This document shows, piece after piece, positions 1-5,095 of a stretch of 5,095 bases of DNA. The translations under genes and the position numbers were made by a program. The DNA is from an uncultured Aquincola sp. (GTDB taxonomy: Bacteria; Pseudomonadota; Gammaproteobacteria; Burkholderiales; Burkholderiaceae): assembly GCA_937883885.1 (NCBI GenBank), contig CAKZXL010000502.1:1-5095 (forward strand), given 5' to 3'. Position 1 is the first letter of the stretch. Each line of letters begins with the position of its first letter. Below the pieces are notes generated by a model. It was not told the origin of the DNA. It saw only the letters and a list, made by a program, of their open reading frames with translations, and made no database searches.

Positions 1-311
1 ACCTGGCCCCAGACGGCCAGATCATCCCTGAAGCGTATCCGCCGATTGAAGAAGTCGTTGATGAAACGAAGCCGGTCTTCCTCGGCCATCTCGGCGGCCT
101 GGATCAGCGCCGGCTGCAGCGCCTCGGCGCCGCTGATCGCCTGCACGCCAAGCCGGTGCGCCGCCGCCACCATGCGGTCGTCGTCCCAGGCCGCCGATGG
201 CAGCATGCCCAGCCCCAGCAGCGCAACCAGCACGGCAGCCAGCAGCCGCCGCAGGCCGAGCGGCAGCGCGGCGCTGCCCGCGGGCGCGCGAAAGTGGGTT
301 GGGGGGTGCAC
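1..311 (-). CDS. lapG: LapG-like periplasmic transglutaminase-like cysteine protease, N-terminal part (runs off the left edge)
   Basis: The minus-strand frame from a GTG at 311 is open to the window edge and gives 103 residues; an in-frame stop lies at 324-326. Residues 18-41 look like a signal peptide: LGLRR, a Leu/Ala/Val core, then PSAA with likely cleavage before W42. Residues 83-103 read FINDFFNRRIRFRDDLAVWGQ-like, the block just before the catalytic region in the BTLCP family (transglutaminase-like cysteine proteases, including LapG). Family members cleave the N-terminus of large surface adhesins in the periplasm when c-di-GMP is low. The catalytic Cys, His and Asp would lie beyond the edge, so activity cannot be judged. 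GTG is preferred because the out-of-frame ATG at 316 gives a Cys/Arg/Trp-rich shadow, and the next in-frame ATG (206) would remove most of the signal peptide. No clear Shine-Dalgarno precedes the GTG. The helix-turn-helix gene lies 54 nt upstream on the same strand, so co-transcription is possible. Family assignment is fairly secure; the exact role as LapG is inferred. Confidence 0.75.
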   Translation of the reverse strand, partial: MHPPTHFRAPAGSAALPLGLRRLLAAVLVALLGLGMLPSAAWDDDRMVAAAHRLGVQAISGAEALQPALIQAAEMAEEDRLRFINDFFNRRIRFRDDLAVWGQ

Positions 312-365
312 GCCATGGTTTCGTCACCGCGGCGGCGGACTTGAGTGGGAAGGCCGGTCGCGCCA

Positions 366-1115
366 CTACCGGGTCGTGGTCGACCGCTCCAGGTCGCGGA
401 AAGCCCCGAACACCCATGAGCGCAGGCCGATGACCACGCTGTAGGGCCGCTTCTCCGCCGACGGCAGCTTCTGGTCCAGCAAATGCTTGCGGGCGAAGTC
501 GTCGGCCGCACGCTGCAGGCGCTCGGCCAGCTCGCGGGCATGGCCGGCACCGAACTCGCCGTGCACCAGGGTCAGCAGTTCGCCCTCGCCGTCGAAGCCC
601 CCGGCGAAAAAGTCCACCATCACACGCTCACGGAAGAACTGCATCACCGGCCCCTGCGGGCGCCACCGCAGCGTCTTGGCCACCTTCAGCTTGTAACGGT
701 TGTTCGGCCGCAGCTCAATCACCCCCAGTCGGTCCAGCTTGACCAATGCGGCCACGGCCTGCGCTTCGGTCAGGCGGTAGCGCGCCAGCACGTCTTCCAG
801 CGACCACAGGCTGAGGCAGCAGATGGCCACCAGCAGCAAGGTGGGCGAAGCGACGACGGCCCTTTCCTGCTGCAGGCTCAACTCGCGCTGCGTGGGGGCC
901 TGCGCCGCCAGCCGGGCTGCCAGCTCCGCGAACTCCAGCTTCAGCGCGCGGCAGATCTCGTCGACCCGGGACAGCGGCATCTCGCCGCCCGGGGCCAGCA
1001 TGCGCTTGACGCTGGACTCCGACAGGCCCAGCTGCGCCGCCAGCGCGGCATAGCTCAGACCCTGGCTCTTCAACTCGGCCTTGATCAGGGCCACGAGGGA
1101 TTGTGTGCTGGACAT
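366..1115 (-). CDS. Cro/C1-type helix-turn-helix transcriptional regulator with a large C-terminal domain
   Basis: The gene encodes 249 residues, ATG at 1115 and TAG at 366-368. Residues 6-66 form a Cro/C1-type (XRE) DNA-binding domain. The first HTH helix is around Y22-L29 (AALAAQLG), and the recognition helix is around S32-L40 (SESSVKRML). A further helix with the pattern RVDEICRALKL follows at 50-60. Residues 104-143 (W104 onward, LTEAQAVAALVKLDRLGVIELRPNNRYKL) resemble a second winged-helix-like segment. The remaining C-terminus (about 150-249) is a mixed alpha/beta region with no motif I recognise, possibly a sensing or oligomerisation domain. No signal peptide or convincing membrane span is seen, so it should be cytoplasmic. 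No good Shine-Dalgarno precedes the ATG. It is divergent from the plus-strand operon and upstream of the lapG-like gene, so it could regulate itself, either neighbour, or none. The HTH assignment is solid; the targets are unknown. Confidence 0.8.
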   Translation of the reverse strand: MSSTQSLVALIKAELKSQGLSYAALAAQLGLSESSVKRMLAPGGEMPLSRVDEICRALKLEFAELAARLAAQAPTQRELSLQQERAVVASPTLLLVAICCLSLWSLEDVLARYRLTEAQAVAALVKLDRLGVIELRPNNRYKLKVAKTLRWRPQGPVMQFFRERVMVDFFAGGFDGEGELLTLVHGEFGAGHARELAERLQRAADDFARKHLLDQKLPSAEKRPYSVVIGLRSWVFGAFRDLERSTTTR

Positions 1116-1180
1116 GGCGGGGCGGCGGCGCAGCGCCGGCAGCGGAATCTGAGCCCGGACGAGGCGCAGCGCGGCTGGCA

Positions 1181-1197
1181 GTAGCGCCAGACGCTAC
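1181..1197. repeat. Inverted repeat GTAGCG-N5-CGCTAC, candidate operator
   Basis: Two perfect 6-bp half sites are separated by CCAGA, giving a 17-bp dyad of a size typical for a dimeric helix-turn-helix regulator. It lies 66-82 nt upstream of the regulator ATG and about 95-111 nt upstream of the yiaA-like ATG. This suggests an autoregulatory operator, but no binding evidence exists. As RNA it would form only a short hairpin with no T tract, so it is not a terminator. Confidence 0.4.
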
Positions 1198-1236
1198 CAC
1201 CGGATGCGTGCACTGCGCCTGGTCAAGATTGCCCGA

Positions 1237-1249
1237 CGCAGCGCCTGCG
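1237..1249. repeat. Short inverted repeat CGCAG-N3-CTGCG
   Basis: A 13-bp dyad with 5-bp arms lies 43 nt upstream of the yiaA-like start. Arms this short occur by chance in DNA this GC-rich. It is noted only because it lies in the same regulatory gap as the stronger dyad at 1181-1197. Confidence 0.2.
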
Positions 1250-1292
1250 ACCTCACGCAAGATCGCGGCCACCTTCACCACGGTCCGCCGCC

Positions 1293-1763
1293 ATGAACCC
1301 CTCGCTCACCCCCATCCCACGCGACACCAGCGCCTGGCGCCTGCAGGTCTGGGTCTCCTTCGGCCTCAGCCTCACGCTGTGCGCCTCGGGCCTGGCCTGG
1401 CTGCCGGGCCAGGAACTGGATCGCGCTTTCATGGTGATGGGCTACGTGTTCTGCCTGTCCACCGCCTTCGCACTGGCCAAGTTCATCCGCGACAACCAGA
1501 CCCGCAGCGTCGACACGCCGATGTGGCGGATGGTGGTGTGGACGGGCTTTGCGCTGGCCATGGGACTGACGGTCTGGGGCCTGTGGCGCATGCAGATCCA
1601 ACCGGTGTGGAAAGCCTACCTGGGCGTCTGCTGGCTCTACCTGATCTCCAACGTGTTCACGCTGGCCAAGATGCTGCGCGACGCCCATGAGGCCGACCTG
1701 CTCGAAGCCCGCCTGCACGGCAGGCAAGACGCCATGGCCACGCCCGGCGACACCGCTGCCTGA
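1293..1763 (+). CDS. YiaA/YiaB-family inner-membrane protein
   Basis: The protein has 156 residues and four predicted membrane helices at about 17-37, 46-64, 80-100 and 107-127. It is an internal duplication: FALAKFIRDNQ at 59-69 recurs as FTLAKMLRDAH at 122-132, and each copy closes a two-helix hairpin. This matches the two-helix YiaA/B domain, present twice as in E. coli YiaA, which has a similar length. The biochemical function of the family is not established. The last 25 residues are a polar cytoplasmic tail rich in Asp, Glu, Arg and Ala. The ATG at 1293 is the first ATG in frame and leaves a sensible short N-terminus (PSLTPIPRD) before helix 1. No Shine-Dalgarno is evident. It appears to be the first gene of a rightward operon, ending 19 nt before the next start. 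Family assignment is confident; role unknown. Confidence 0.85.
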   Translation: MNPSLTPIPRDTSAWRLQVWVSFGLSLTLCASGLAWLPGQELDRAFMVMGYVFCLSTAFALAKFIRDNQTRSVDTPMWRMVVWTGFALAMGLTVWGLWRMQIQPVWKAYLGVCWLYLISNVFTLAKMLRDAHEADLLEARLHGRQDAMATPGDTAA

Positions 1764-1772
1764 CCCCACCCC

Positions 1773-1776
1773 GGAG
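1773..1776 (+). promoter_or_regulatory. Ribosome binding site GGAG for the small exported protein
   Basis: GGAG lies 6 nt before the ATG at 1783 and is the clearest Shine-Dalgarno in the window. It decides the start: the same frame stays open upstream to an ATG at 1687, but that longer version overlaps the end of the yiaA-like gene and would bury a clean signal peptide. Confidence 0.7.
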
Positions 1777-1782
1777 CCCGCG

Positions 1783-2223
1783 ATGAAGACCTTGTTTGCC
1801 GCTACGGCCCTGGCGCTGGCGCTGTGCCAGCCGGTCCACGCCCAGCTGACGGCGTCCGAGACCAGCGCTGCGTTGTCGGTTGCACCCCTGGTGATGTCGG
1901 TCAGCGCCGTCAGTGCCACCGGTGTCGCCCTCAGTGCCGTGCCGGCCAGCCTGCTCTCGGCCGGCACCGCGCTGGTGGTCGTCAGCGTCACGGTGGTCGG
2001 CACTGCCACGGTGTGGGTGCTGGAGCGCGCCTCCGACGGCGTGCGCCTCAGCGTGCGGACTGCGGGCCGGCTGTCAGAGGGGCTGATCGTCTCCGCCGGC
2101 ACCGCGGTGCTCGTGTCCGCCATCGGCGCCGGCACCTTGCTGTCGGCAGCCGGCGAGGTCATCGCCTTCATCCCGAACGAGATCGGCCAGGCGCTGCTCT
2201 ACAACGAGCGGGTGACGCGATGA
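1783..2223 (+). CDS. Small exported Ala/Ser/Val-rich hydrophobic protein of unknown function
   Basis: The protein has 146 residues. A textbook signal peptide occupies 1-20, with MK, a Leu/Ala core, and VHA before Q21. The mature protein is dominated by Ala, Ser, Val, Thr, Gly and Leu. Stretches at about 55-80 and 101-123 are hydrophobic enough to be membrane segments or helical hairpins. A charged linker, ERASDGVRLSVRTAGRLSE (81-99), separates them. The C-terminus is less biased: GEVIAFIPNEIGQALLYNERV (124-144) looks like a conserved motif and is the best search handle. I do not recognise a named family. The stop overlaps the next start (ATGA at 2220-2223), so it is probably translationally coupled to the DUF2145 gene and may work with that protein in the periplasm or at a membrane. 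The reading frame is secure from the GGAG site, signal peptide and coupling; the function is not. Confidence 0.75.
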   Translation: MKTLFAATALALALCQPVHAQLTASETSAALSVAPLVMSVSAVSATGVALSAVPASLLSAGTALVVVSVTVVGTATVWVLERASDGVRLSVRTAGRLSEGLIVSAGTAVLVSAIGAGTLLSAAGEVIAFIPNEIGQALLYNERVTR

Positions 2224-3005
2224 AGGGGGCTGCCTGCCTGGCCGCCCTGATGCTGGCCACCGCGGCCGCCCATGCCGGCCGGCCCTGCAAGGACAAACGG
2301 ACGACGCTCCCGCAGGTAGCGCAGGGCCTGGCCTTGGCACAGGCCACCGCGCGCCGGCTGGACGACAGCGGTGCGCAGGTGCTGCTGCTGGCGCGTGCGG
2401 GGCAGGACTTGTCGGCCTACCGGCTGCGCTGGTCGCACCTGGGCTTCGTCTACAAAGACACCTCGCAGCAGCCCGCAGTCTGGCGCGTGATGCACAAGCT
2501 CAACGCCTGCGGCACCGACCAGGCCGCGCTGTTCCGCCAGGGGCTGGGCGAGTTCTTCCTCGACCACCCGCACCGCTACGAAGCCGCGTTCGTCGCGCTC
2601 AAGCCCGAGCTGCAGCAGGCACTGCTGGCGATGCTGACCGACAACACACAGGCCGCGCGCCTGCACGAGCGCCGCTACAGCATGGTGGCCTACGCTTTCG
2701 GCACCACGTACCAGCAAAGCAACCAGTGGGTGCTGGAAACCCTGGCCGCCGCCGCGGCGCCGGGCATCACCAGCCGGCGCAGCGCGCAGGACTGGTTGAA
2801 GACCCAGGGCTACCAGCCCACCGACCTGCACCTGTCAGCGCTCACGCGGCTGGGCGGCCGCCTGACACAGGCCAACATCGCCTTCGACGATCATCCGACC
2901 GCGCGCCGGATGACCCGTCACATCGAAACGGTGACCGCCGACTCGATGTTCGACTGGCTGGCGCGCACCGGCTACGCCAATCCACCACAGCTTGTGCAGC
3001 CATGA
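2220..3005 (+). CDS. Exported DUF2145 family protein
   Basis: The protein has 261 residues. Residues 1-19 form a signal peptide ending AHA, predicting a periplasmic mature protein from G20. Features I associate with DUF2145 are the early Cys in GRPCKDKR (C23), VLLLARAGQDLSAYRLRWSHLGFVYK (54-79) with the central SHLG, LNACGTDQAALFRQGLGEFFLD (94-115), and YQQSNQWVLE (164-173). The function of this family is not established. The SHxG element and the later SNQW element suggest a hydrolase-like papain-type fold, but that is inference; the position where a nucleophile might sit is a serine here (S167). The start overlaps the previous stop by 4 nt, and the stop overlaps the next start by 4 nt, so the gene is embedded in an operon with a small exported protein and a lipid transporter-acyltransferase. 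The GAGCGG about 10 nt before the ATG is a weak ribosome site. Confidence 0.8.
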   Translation: MKGAACLAALMLATAAAHAGRPCKDKRTTLPQVAQGLALAQATARRLDDSGAQVLLLARAGQDLSAYRLRWSHLGFVYKDTSQQPAVWRVMHKLNACGTDQAALFRQGLGEFFLDHPHRYEAAFVALKPELQQALLAMLTDNTQAARLHERRYSMVAYAFGTTYQQSNQWVLETLAAAAAPGITSRRSAQDWLKTQGYQPTDLHLSALTRLGGRLTQANIAFDDHPTARRMTRHIETVTADSMFDWLARTGYANPPQLVQP

Positions 3006-4906
3006 GTGCCCACTCTCCCAACCAGTTCGCGCTGCTCTGCCAGCGCCGCTTCGCGCCCTTCTTCTGGACCCAGTTCCTTGGCGCGGCCAACGACAACGTC
3101 TTCAAGTTCGCCTTCACGCTGATGGTGACCTACCAGCTGCAGCTGTCGTGGCTGCCGGCCCAGATGGCGGGGCTGGTGATCGGCGCGCTGTTCATCCTGC
3201 CCTTCGTGCTGTTCTCGGCCACCAGCGGCCAGCTGGCCGACAAGTACGACAAGGCGCAGCTGATGCGCTGGGTCAAGAGCCTGGAGATCGCCATCATGGC
3301 GCTGGCGGCCGTCGGCTTTCATGCCGTGCACGTGCCCACGCTGCTGGCCTGCGTGTGCCTGATGGGCCTGCACTCCACGCTGTTCGGCCCCGTCAAATAC
3401 GCCTACCTGCCCCAGCAACTGAATGAGCGCGAGCTGACCGGTGGCAACGGCATGGTGGAGATGGGCACCTTCGTGGCCATCCTGCTGGGCCAGCTGGCCG
3501 GCGGCGTGCTGGTGGACACGCCGGTCGTCGGACCGCAGCACGTGGCCTGGGCCTGCCTGGGTCTGGCGGTGCTGGGCCGGCTCACGGCCCAGGCCATTCC
3601 CGCCAGCCCATCCACCGACCCGGCGTTGAAGATCAACTGGAACCCGGTGACCGAGACCTGGCGCAACCTGAAGCTCGCGCACGGCCAGCTGGCGGTGTTC
3701 CGATCGCTGCTGGGCATCTCGTGGATGTGGTTCTTCGGGGCCGTGTTCCTGTCCAACTTCCCCGCCTTCGCCAAGGAAGTGCTCCATGGCGGCCCGCAGG
3801 TGGCTTCGCTGCTGCTGGCGGTGTTTTCCGTCGGCATCGGCATCGGCTCGCTGCTGTGCGAGTTGCTGTCCAGGCGCCACGTGGAAATCGGCCTGGTGCC
3901 ACTGGGCGCCATCGGCATGAGCGTGTTCGCGATCGACCTCTACTTCGCTTCCACCGGCCTGCCGCCGGCCGAAGGACTCAGCGTGGCCGCCTTCCTGGCC
4001 CAGCCCGCCCACTGGCGCGTGCTGGCCGATCTGGCGCTGCTGGCGCTGTTCGCGGGCCTGTACAGCGTGCCCATGTACGCCCTCATCCAGCTGCGCGCCG
4101 CGCCCACGCACCGGGCCCGCATCATCGCGGCCAACAACATCCTGAACGCGCTGTTCATGATCGCCAGTTCGGTGATCGCGGGCGCGCTGCTGGGCGCGGG
4201 CCTCAGCATTCCGCAGGTGTTCCTGGTGGTGGGCATCGCCAACGTGCTGGTGGGCCTCTACATCTTCCTCATCGTGCCGGAGTACCTGCTGCGCTTCGTG
4301 GCCTTCGTGCTCTCCCGCATCGCCTACCGCTTCAAGATCACGCATGACGAGCACATCCCGGTCAGCGGCGCGGCCGTGCTGGTGTGCAACCACGTGAGCT
4401 TCGTCGATGCGGTGCTGCTGATGGCCGCCAGCCCGCGGCCCATCCGCTTCCTGATGGACCACCAGATCTTCCGCATCCCGGTGCTGGGCTGGTTGTTCCG
4501 GCTGGCCAAGGCCATTCCGGTGGCGCCGCAAAAGACCGAGCCCGCCACCTACGAAGCCGCCTTCACCACCGCCCGTGCGGTGCTGCAGGACGGCGAGCTG
4601 GTGTGCATCTTCCCCGAAGGCGCGATCACGCGCGACGGCACGCTGCAGCCCTTCAAGGGCGGGGTGATGAAGCTGGTCGACGGCATGCCCGAGGTGCCCG
4701 TGATCCCGATGGCGCTGGGCAACTTGTGGGGCAGCTTCTTCTCCCGCGTGGAAGGCGGCAAAGCCATGGTCAAGCCGCTGCGGCGCGGCGTCTTCAGCCC
4801 GGTGAGCCTGACCGTGGGCCCCGCGATGGCGGCAGCCGCGTGCACGCCCGACGGGCTGCGTGAACGTGTGGCTGAACTTTTGACCTCTGCAAAGCCAGCG
4901 CGTTGA
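3002..4906 (+). CDS. LplT-like MFS transporter fused to a PlsC-type acyltransferase
   Basis: The protein has 634 residues in two parts. Residues 1 to about 425 form a 12-helix major facilitator. FWTQFLGAANDNVFK (21-35) is the GAxNDN signature of LplT-like lysophospholipid transporters, and GQLADKYDK (76-84) is the helix 2-3 loop motif. Residues about 440-634 are a glycerophospholipid acyltransferase: H464-V-S-F-V-D469 is the HX4D catalytic motif, IRFLMD (481-486) and IPVLGWLF follow, F537-P-E-G-A-I-T-R544 is the FPEG motif, and VPVIP (565-569) is motif IV. All key acyltransferase residues are present. In E. coli LplT flips lysophospholipid inward and Aas re-acylates it; here both steps may sit in one chain. 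The AMP-binding acyl-ACP synthetase domain of Aas is absent, so the acyl donor must come ready-made. The ATG at 3002 overlaps the previous stop (ATGA). A longer in-frame start at 2726 was rejected because it overlaps DUF2145 and adds a low-complexity Arg/Pro-rich tract. Domain assignment is confident; the substrate is inferred. Confidence 0.9.
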   Translation: MSAHSPNQFALLCQRRFAPFFWTQFLGAANDNVFKFAFTLMVTYQLQLSWLPAQMAGLVIGALFILPFVLFSATSGQLADKYDKAQLMRWVKSLEIAIMALAAVGFHAVHVPTLLACVCLMGLHSTLFGPVKYAYLPQQLNERELTGGNGMVEMGTFVAILLGQLAGGVLVDTPVVGPQHVAWACLGLAVLGRLTAQAIPASPSTDPALKINWNPVTETWRNLKLAHGQLAVFRSLLGISWMWFFGAVFLSNFPAFAKEVLHGGPQVASLLLAVFSVGIGIGSLLCELLSRRHVEIGLVPLGAIGMSVFAIDLYFASTGLPPAEGLSVAAFLAQPAHWRVLADLALLALFAGLYSVPMYALIQLRAAPTHRARIIAANNILNALFMIASSVIAGALLGAGLSIPQVFLVVGIANVLVGLYIFLIVPEYLLRFVAFVLSRIAYRFKITHDEHIPVSGAAVLVCNHVSFVDAVLLMAASPRPIRFLMDHQIFRIPVLGWLFRLAKAIPVAPQKTEPATYEAAFTTARAVLQDGELVCIFPEGAITRDGTLQPFKGGVMKLVDGMPEVPVIPMALGNLWGSFFSRVEGGKAMVKPLRRGVFSPVSLTVGPAMAAAACTPDGLRERVAELLTSAKPAR

Positions 4907-4926
4907 GTTGCTCTTCCGGGTCTCGC

Positions 4927-4949
4927 GAGCCCTGGGGAGCTTGGGGCTC
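4927..4949 (+). other. Weak hairpin after the operon, no T tract
   Basis: GAGCCC (4927-4932) pairs with GGGCTC (4944-4949) around an 11-nt loop, starting 21 nt after the operon stop codon. The plus strand after it reads CATTAAAAAAG, so there is no U run. It might stabilise the 3' end or assist Rho-dependent termination, but it is not a canonical intrinsic terminator. Confidence 0.3.
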
Positions 4950-4953
4950 CATT

Positions 4954-4976
4954 AAAAAAGCCGCCCGAAGGCGGCT
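4954..4976 (-). terminator. Rho-independent terminator for the right-edge minus-strand gene
   Basis: On the minus strand, AGCCGCC, a TTCG tetraloop and GGCGGCT form a 7-bp GC-rich stem, followed directly by TTTTT. UUCG-capped stems are a common stable terminator form. It lies 40 nt past the stop codon of the gene ending at 5016. Read on the plus strand, the hairpin is followed by CTGGCAG with no T run, so termination is directional and serves the leftward gene. Confidence 0.9.
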
Positions 4977-4991
4977 CTGGCAGCGTGGGCG

Positions 4992-5008
4992 GCCGGGCTG
5001 CGCCCGGC
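4992..5008. repeat. GC-rich hairpin GCCGGGC-N3-GCCCGGC
   Basis: A perfect 7-bp inverted repeat with a 3-nt loop lies between the right-edge stop codon and the terminator. No T run follows on either strand. It may stabilise the 3' untranslated RNA of the minus-strand gene or act as a secondary pause hairpin. Confidence 0.5.
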
Positions 5009-5015
5009 GCGCGCT

Positions 5016-5095
5016 TTACTTGCGCTGCGGCGGCAGGTCGGTGCAGCTGCCGTGGGCCACTTCGGCGGCCATGCCGATGCTTTCGCCCAGCGTCG
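5016..5095 (-). CDS. C-terminal end of an unidentified protein (right edge, partial)
   Basis: The last 25 codons plus TAA (5016-5018) of a minus-strand gene are visible, ending TLGESIGMAAEVAHGSCTDLPPQRK. Nearly all third codon positions are G or C, and a good terminator lies just downstream, so the reading frame is secure. The tail has one Cys in GSCTDLPP and a basic end (PPQRK). I do not recognise the family from this fragment and assign no function. The gene converges on the four-gene operon. Confidence 0.75.
   Translation of the reverse strand, partial: TLGESIGMAAEVAHGSCTDLPPQRK

Larger units (their letters stand above)
1116..1292. promoter_or_regulatory. Divergent intergenic region between the regulator and the four-gene operon
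   Basis: This 177-bp gap must contain the start signals for both the leftward regulator gene and the rightward operon. I could not pick out convincing sigma70 -35/-10 pairs on either strand; the region is very GC-rich. Neither flanking ATG has a clear Shine-Dalgarno. The region holds two dyads (1181-1197 and 1237-1249) and a 10-bp direct repeat GGCGCAGCGC at 1127-1136 and 1163-1172. That promoters lie here follows from gene layout, not from a recognised motif. Confidence 0.5.

Noticed and set aside
1127..1172. Direct repeat GGCGCAGCGC at 1127-1136 and 1163-1172
   Set aside because: Ten bases of GC-only composition recurring in very GC-rich DNA is expected by chance. There are no further copies or regular spacing to suggest an array or attachment site.
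483..1184. Plus-strand open frame of 233 codons opposite the HTH regulator
   Set aside because: Gln/Arg/Leu-rich low-complexity product. The minus strand encodes a clear Cro/C1 helix-turn-helix domain.
1275..2171. Minus-strand open frame of 298 codons opposite the yiaA-like and small-protein genes
   Set aside because: No recognisable domain and a compositionally odd product. The plus strand there carries a duplicated YiaA/B protein and a signal-peptide protein with a good ribosome site.
1824..2219. Upstream extension of the DUF2145 frame to an ATG at 1824
   Set aside because: The added residues are an Arg/Gly/Ala/His-rich shadow of the small exported protein and would bury the clear signal peptide starting at 2220.
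2199..2831. Minus-strand open frame of 210 codons opposite the DUF2145 gene
   Set aside because: It is antisense to a coupled, signal-peptide-bearing gene of a known family, and its own product shows no motif.
2972..4531. Long minus-strand open frame (519 codons) opposite the transporter-acyltransferase gene
   Set aside because: Its product is a low-complexity His/Gln/Gly/Arg/Asp mixture with no domain. The opposite strand encodes a complete two-domain protein with intact motifs. It is a typical antisense shadow in GC-rich DNA.

Overview
The window is GC-rich (roughly two thirds G+C), gene-dense DNA with strongly GC-biased third codon positions. Gene content and protein style fit a beta-proteobacterium, most likely of the order Burkholderiales (Rubrivivax/Leptothrix/Ideonella-like). 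That placement is an inference from recognised families, not a database match. I see no mobile elements, CRISPR arrays, rRNA or tRNA genes.

Left part, minus strand (1-1115): two genes read leftwards. The first is a 249-residue regulator with an N-terminal Cro/C1-type helix-turn-helix. After 54 nt comes the N-terminal 103 residues of a LapG-like periplasmic cysteine protease (transglutaminase-like BTLCP family), which runs off the left edge. LapG proteases release large surface adhesins under c-di-GMP control.

Centre (1116-1292): a 177-bp divergent intergenic region without an obvious sigma70 promoter. It holds a 6-bp inverted repeat with a 5-nt spacer and a second, shorter dyad, both candidate operator sites.

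Right part, plus strand (1293-4906): four tightly packed genes that look like one envelope-related operon. They are a YiaA/YiaB-type four-helix inner-membrane protein; after 19 nt a small exported, very hydrophobic Ala/Ser/Val-rich protein of unknown function; then, through a 4-nt ATGA overlap, an exported DUF2145 protein; then, through a second ATGA overlap, a 634-residue fusion of an LplT-like major facilitator transporter with a PlsC-type acyltransferase. The last gene suggests phospholipid flipping and re-acylation at the inner membrane. How the two exported proteins connect to that is unknown.

Right edge (4907-5095): a convergent junction. A clear Rho-independent terminator (4954-4976) serves a minus-strand gene whose last 25 codons (5016-5095) enter the window. 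The plus-strand operon has only a weak hairpin without a T tract.

Most of the window is ordinary chromosomal housekeeping or accessory content. The best candidate for something under-described is the coupled unit of small hydrophobic exported protein, DUF2145 protein and transporter-acyltransferase.
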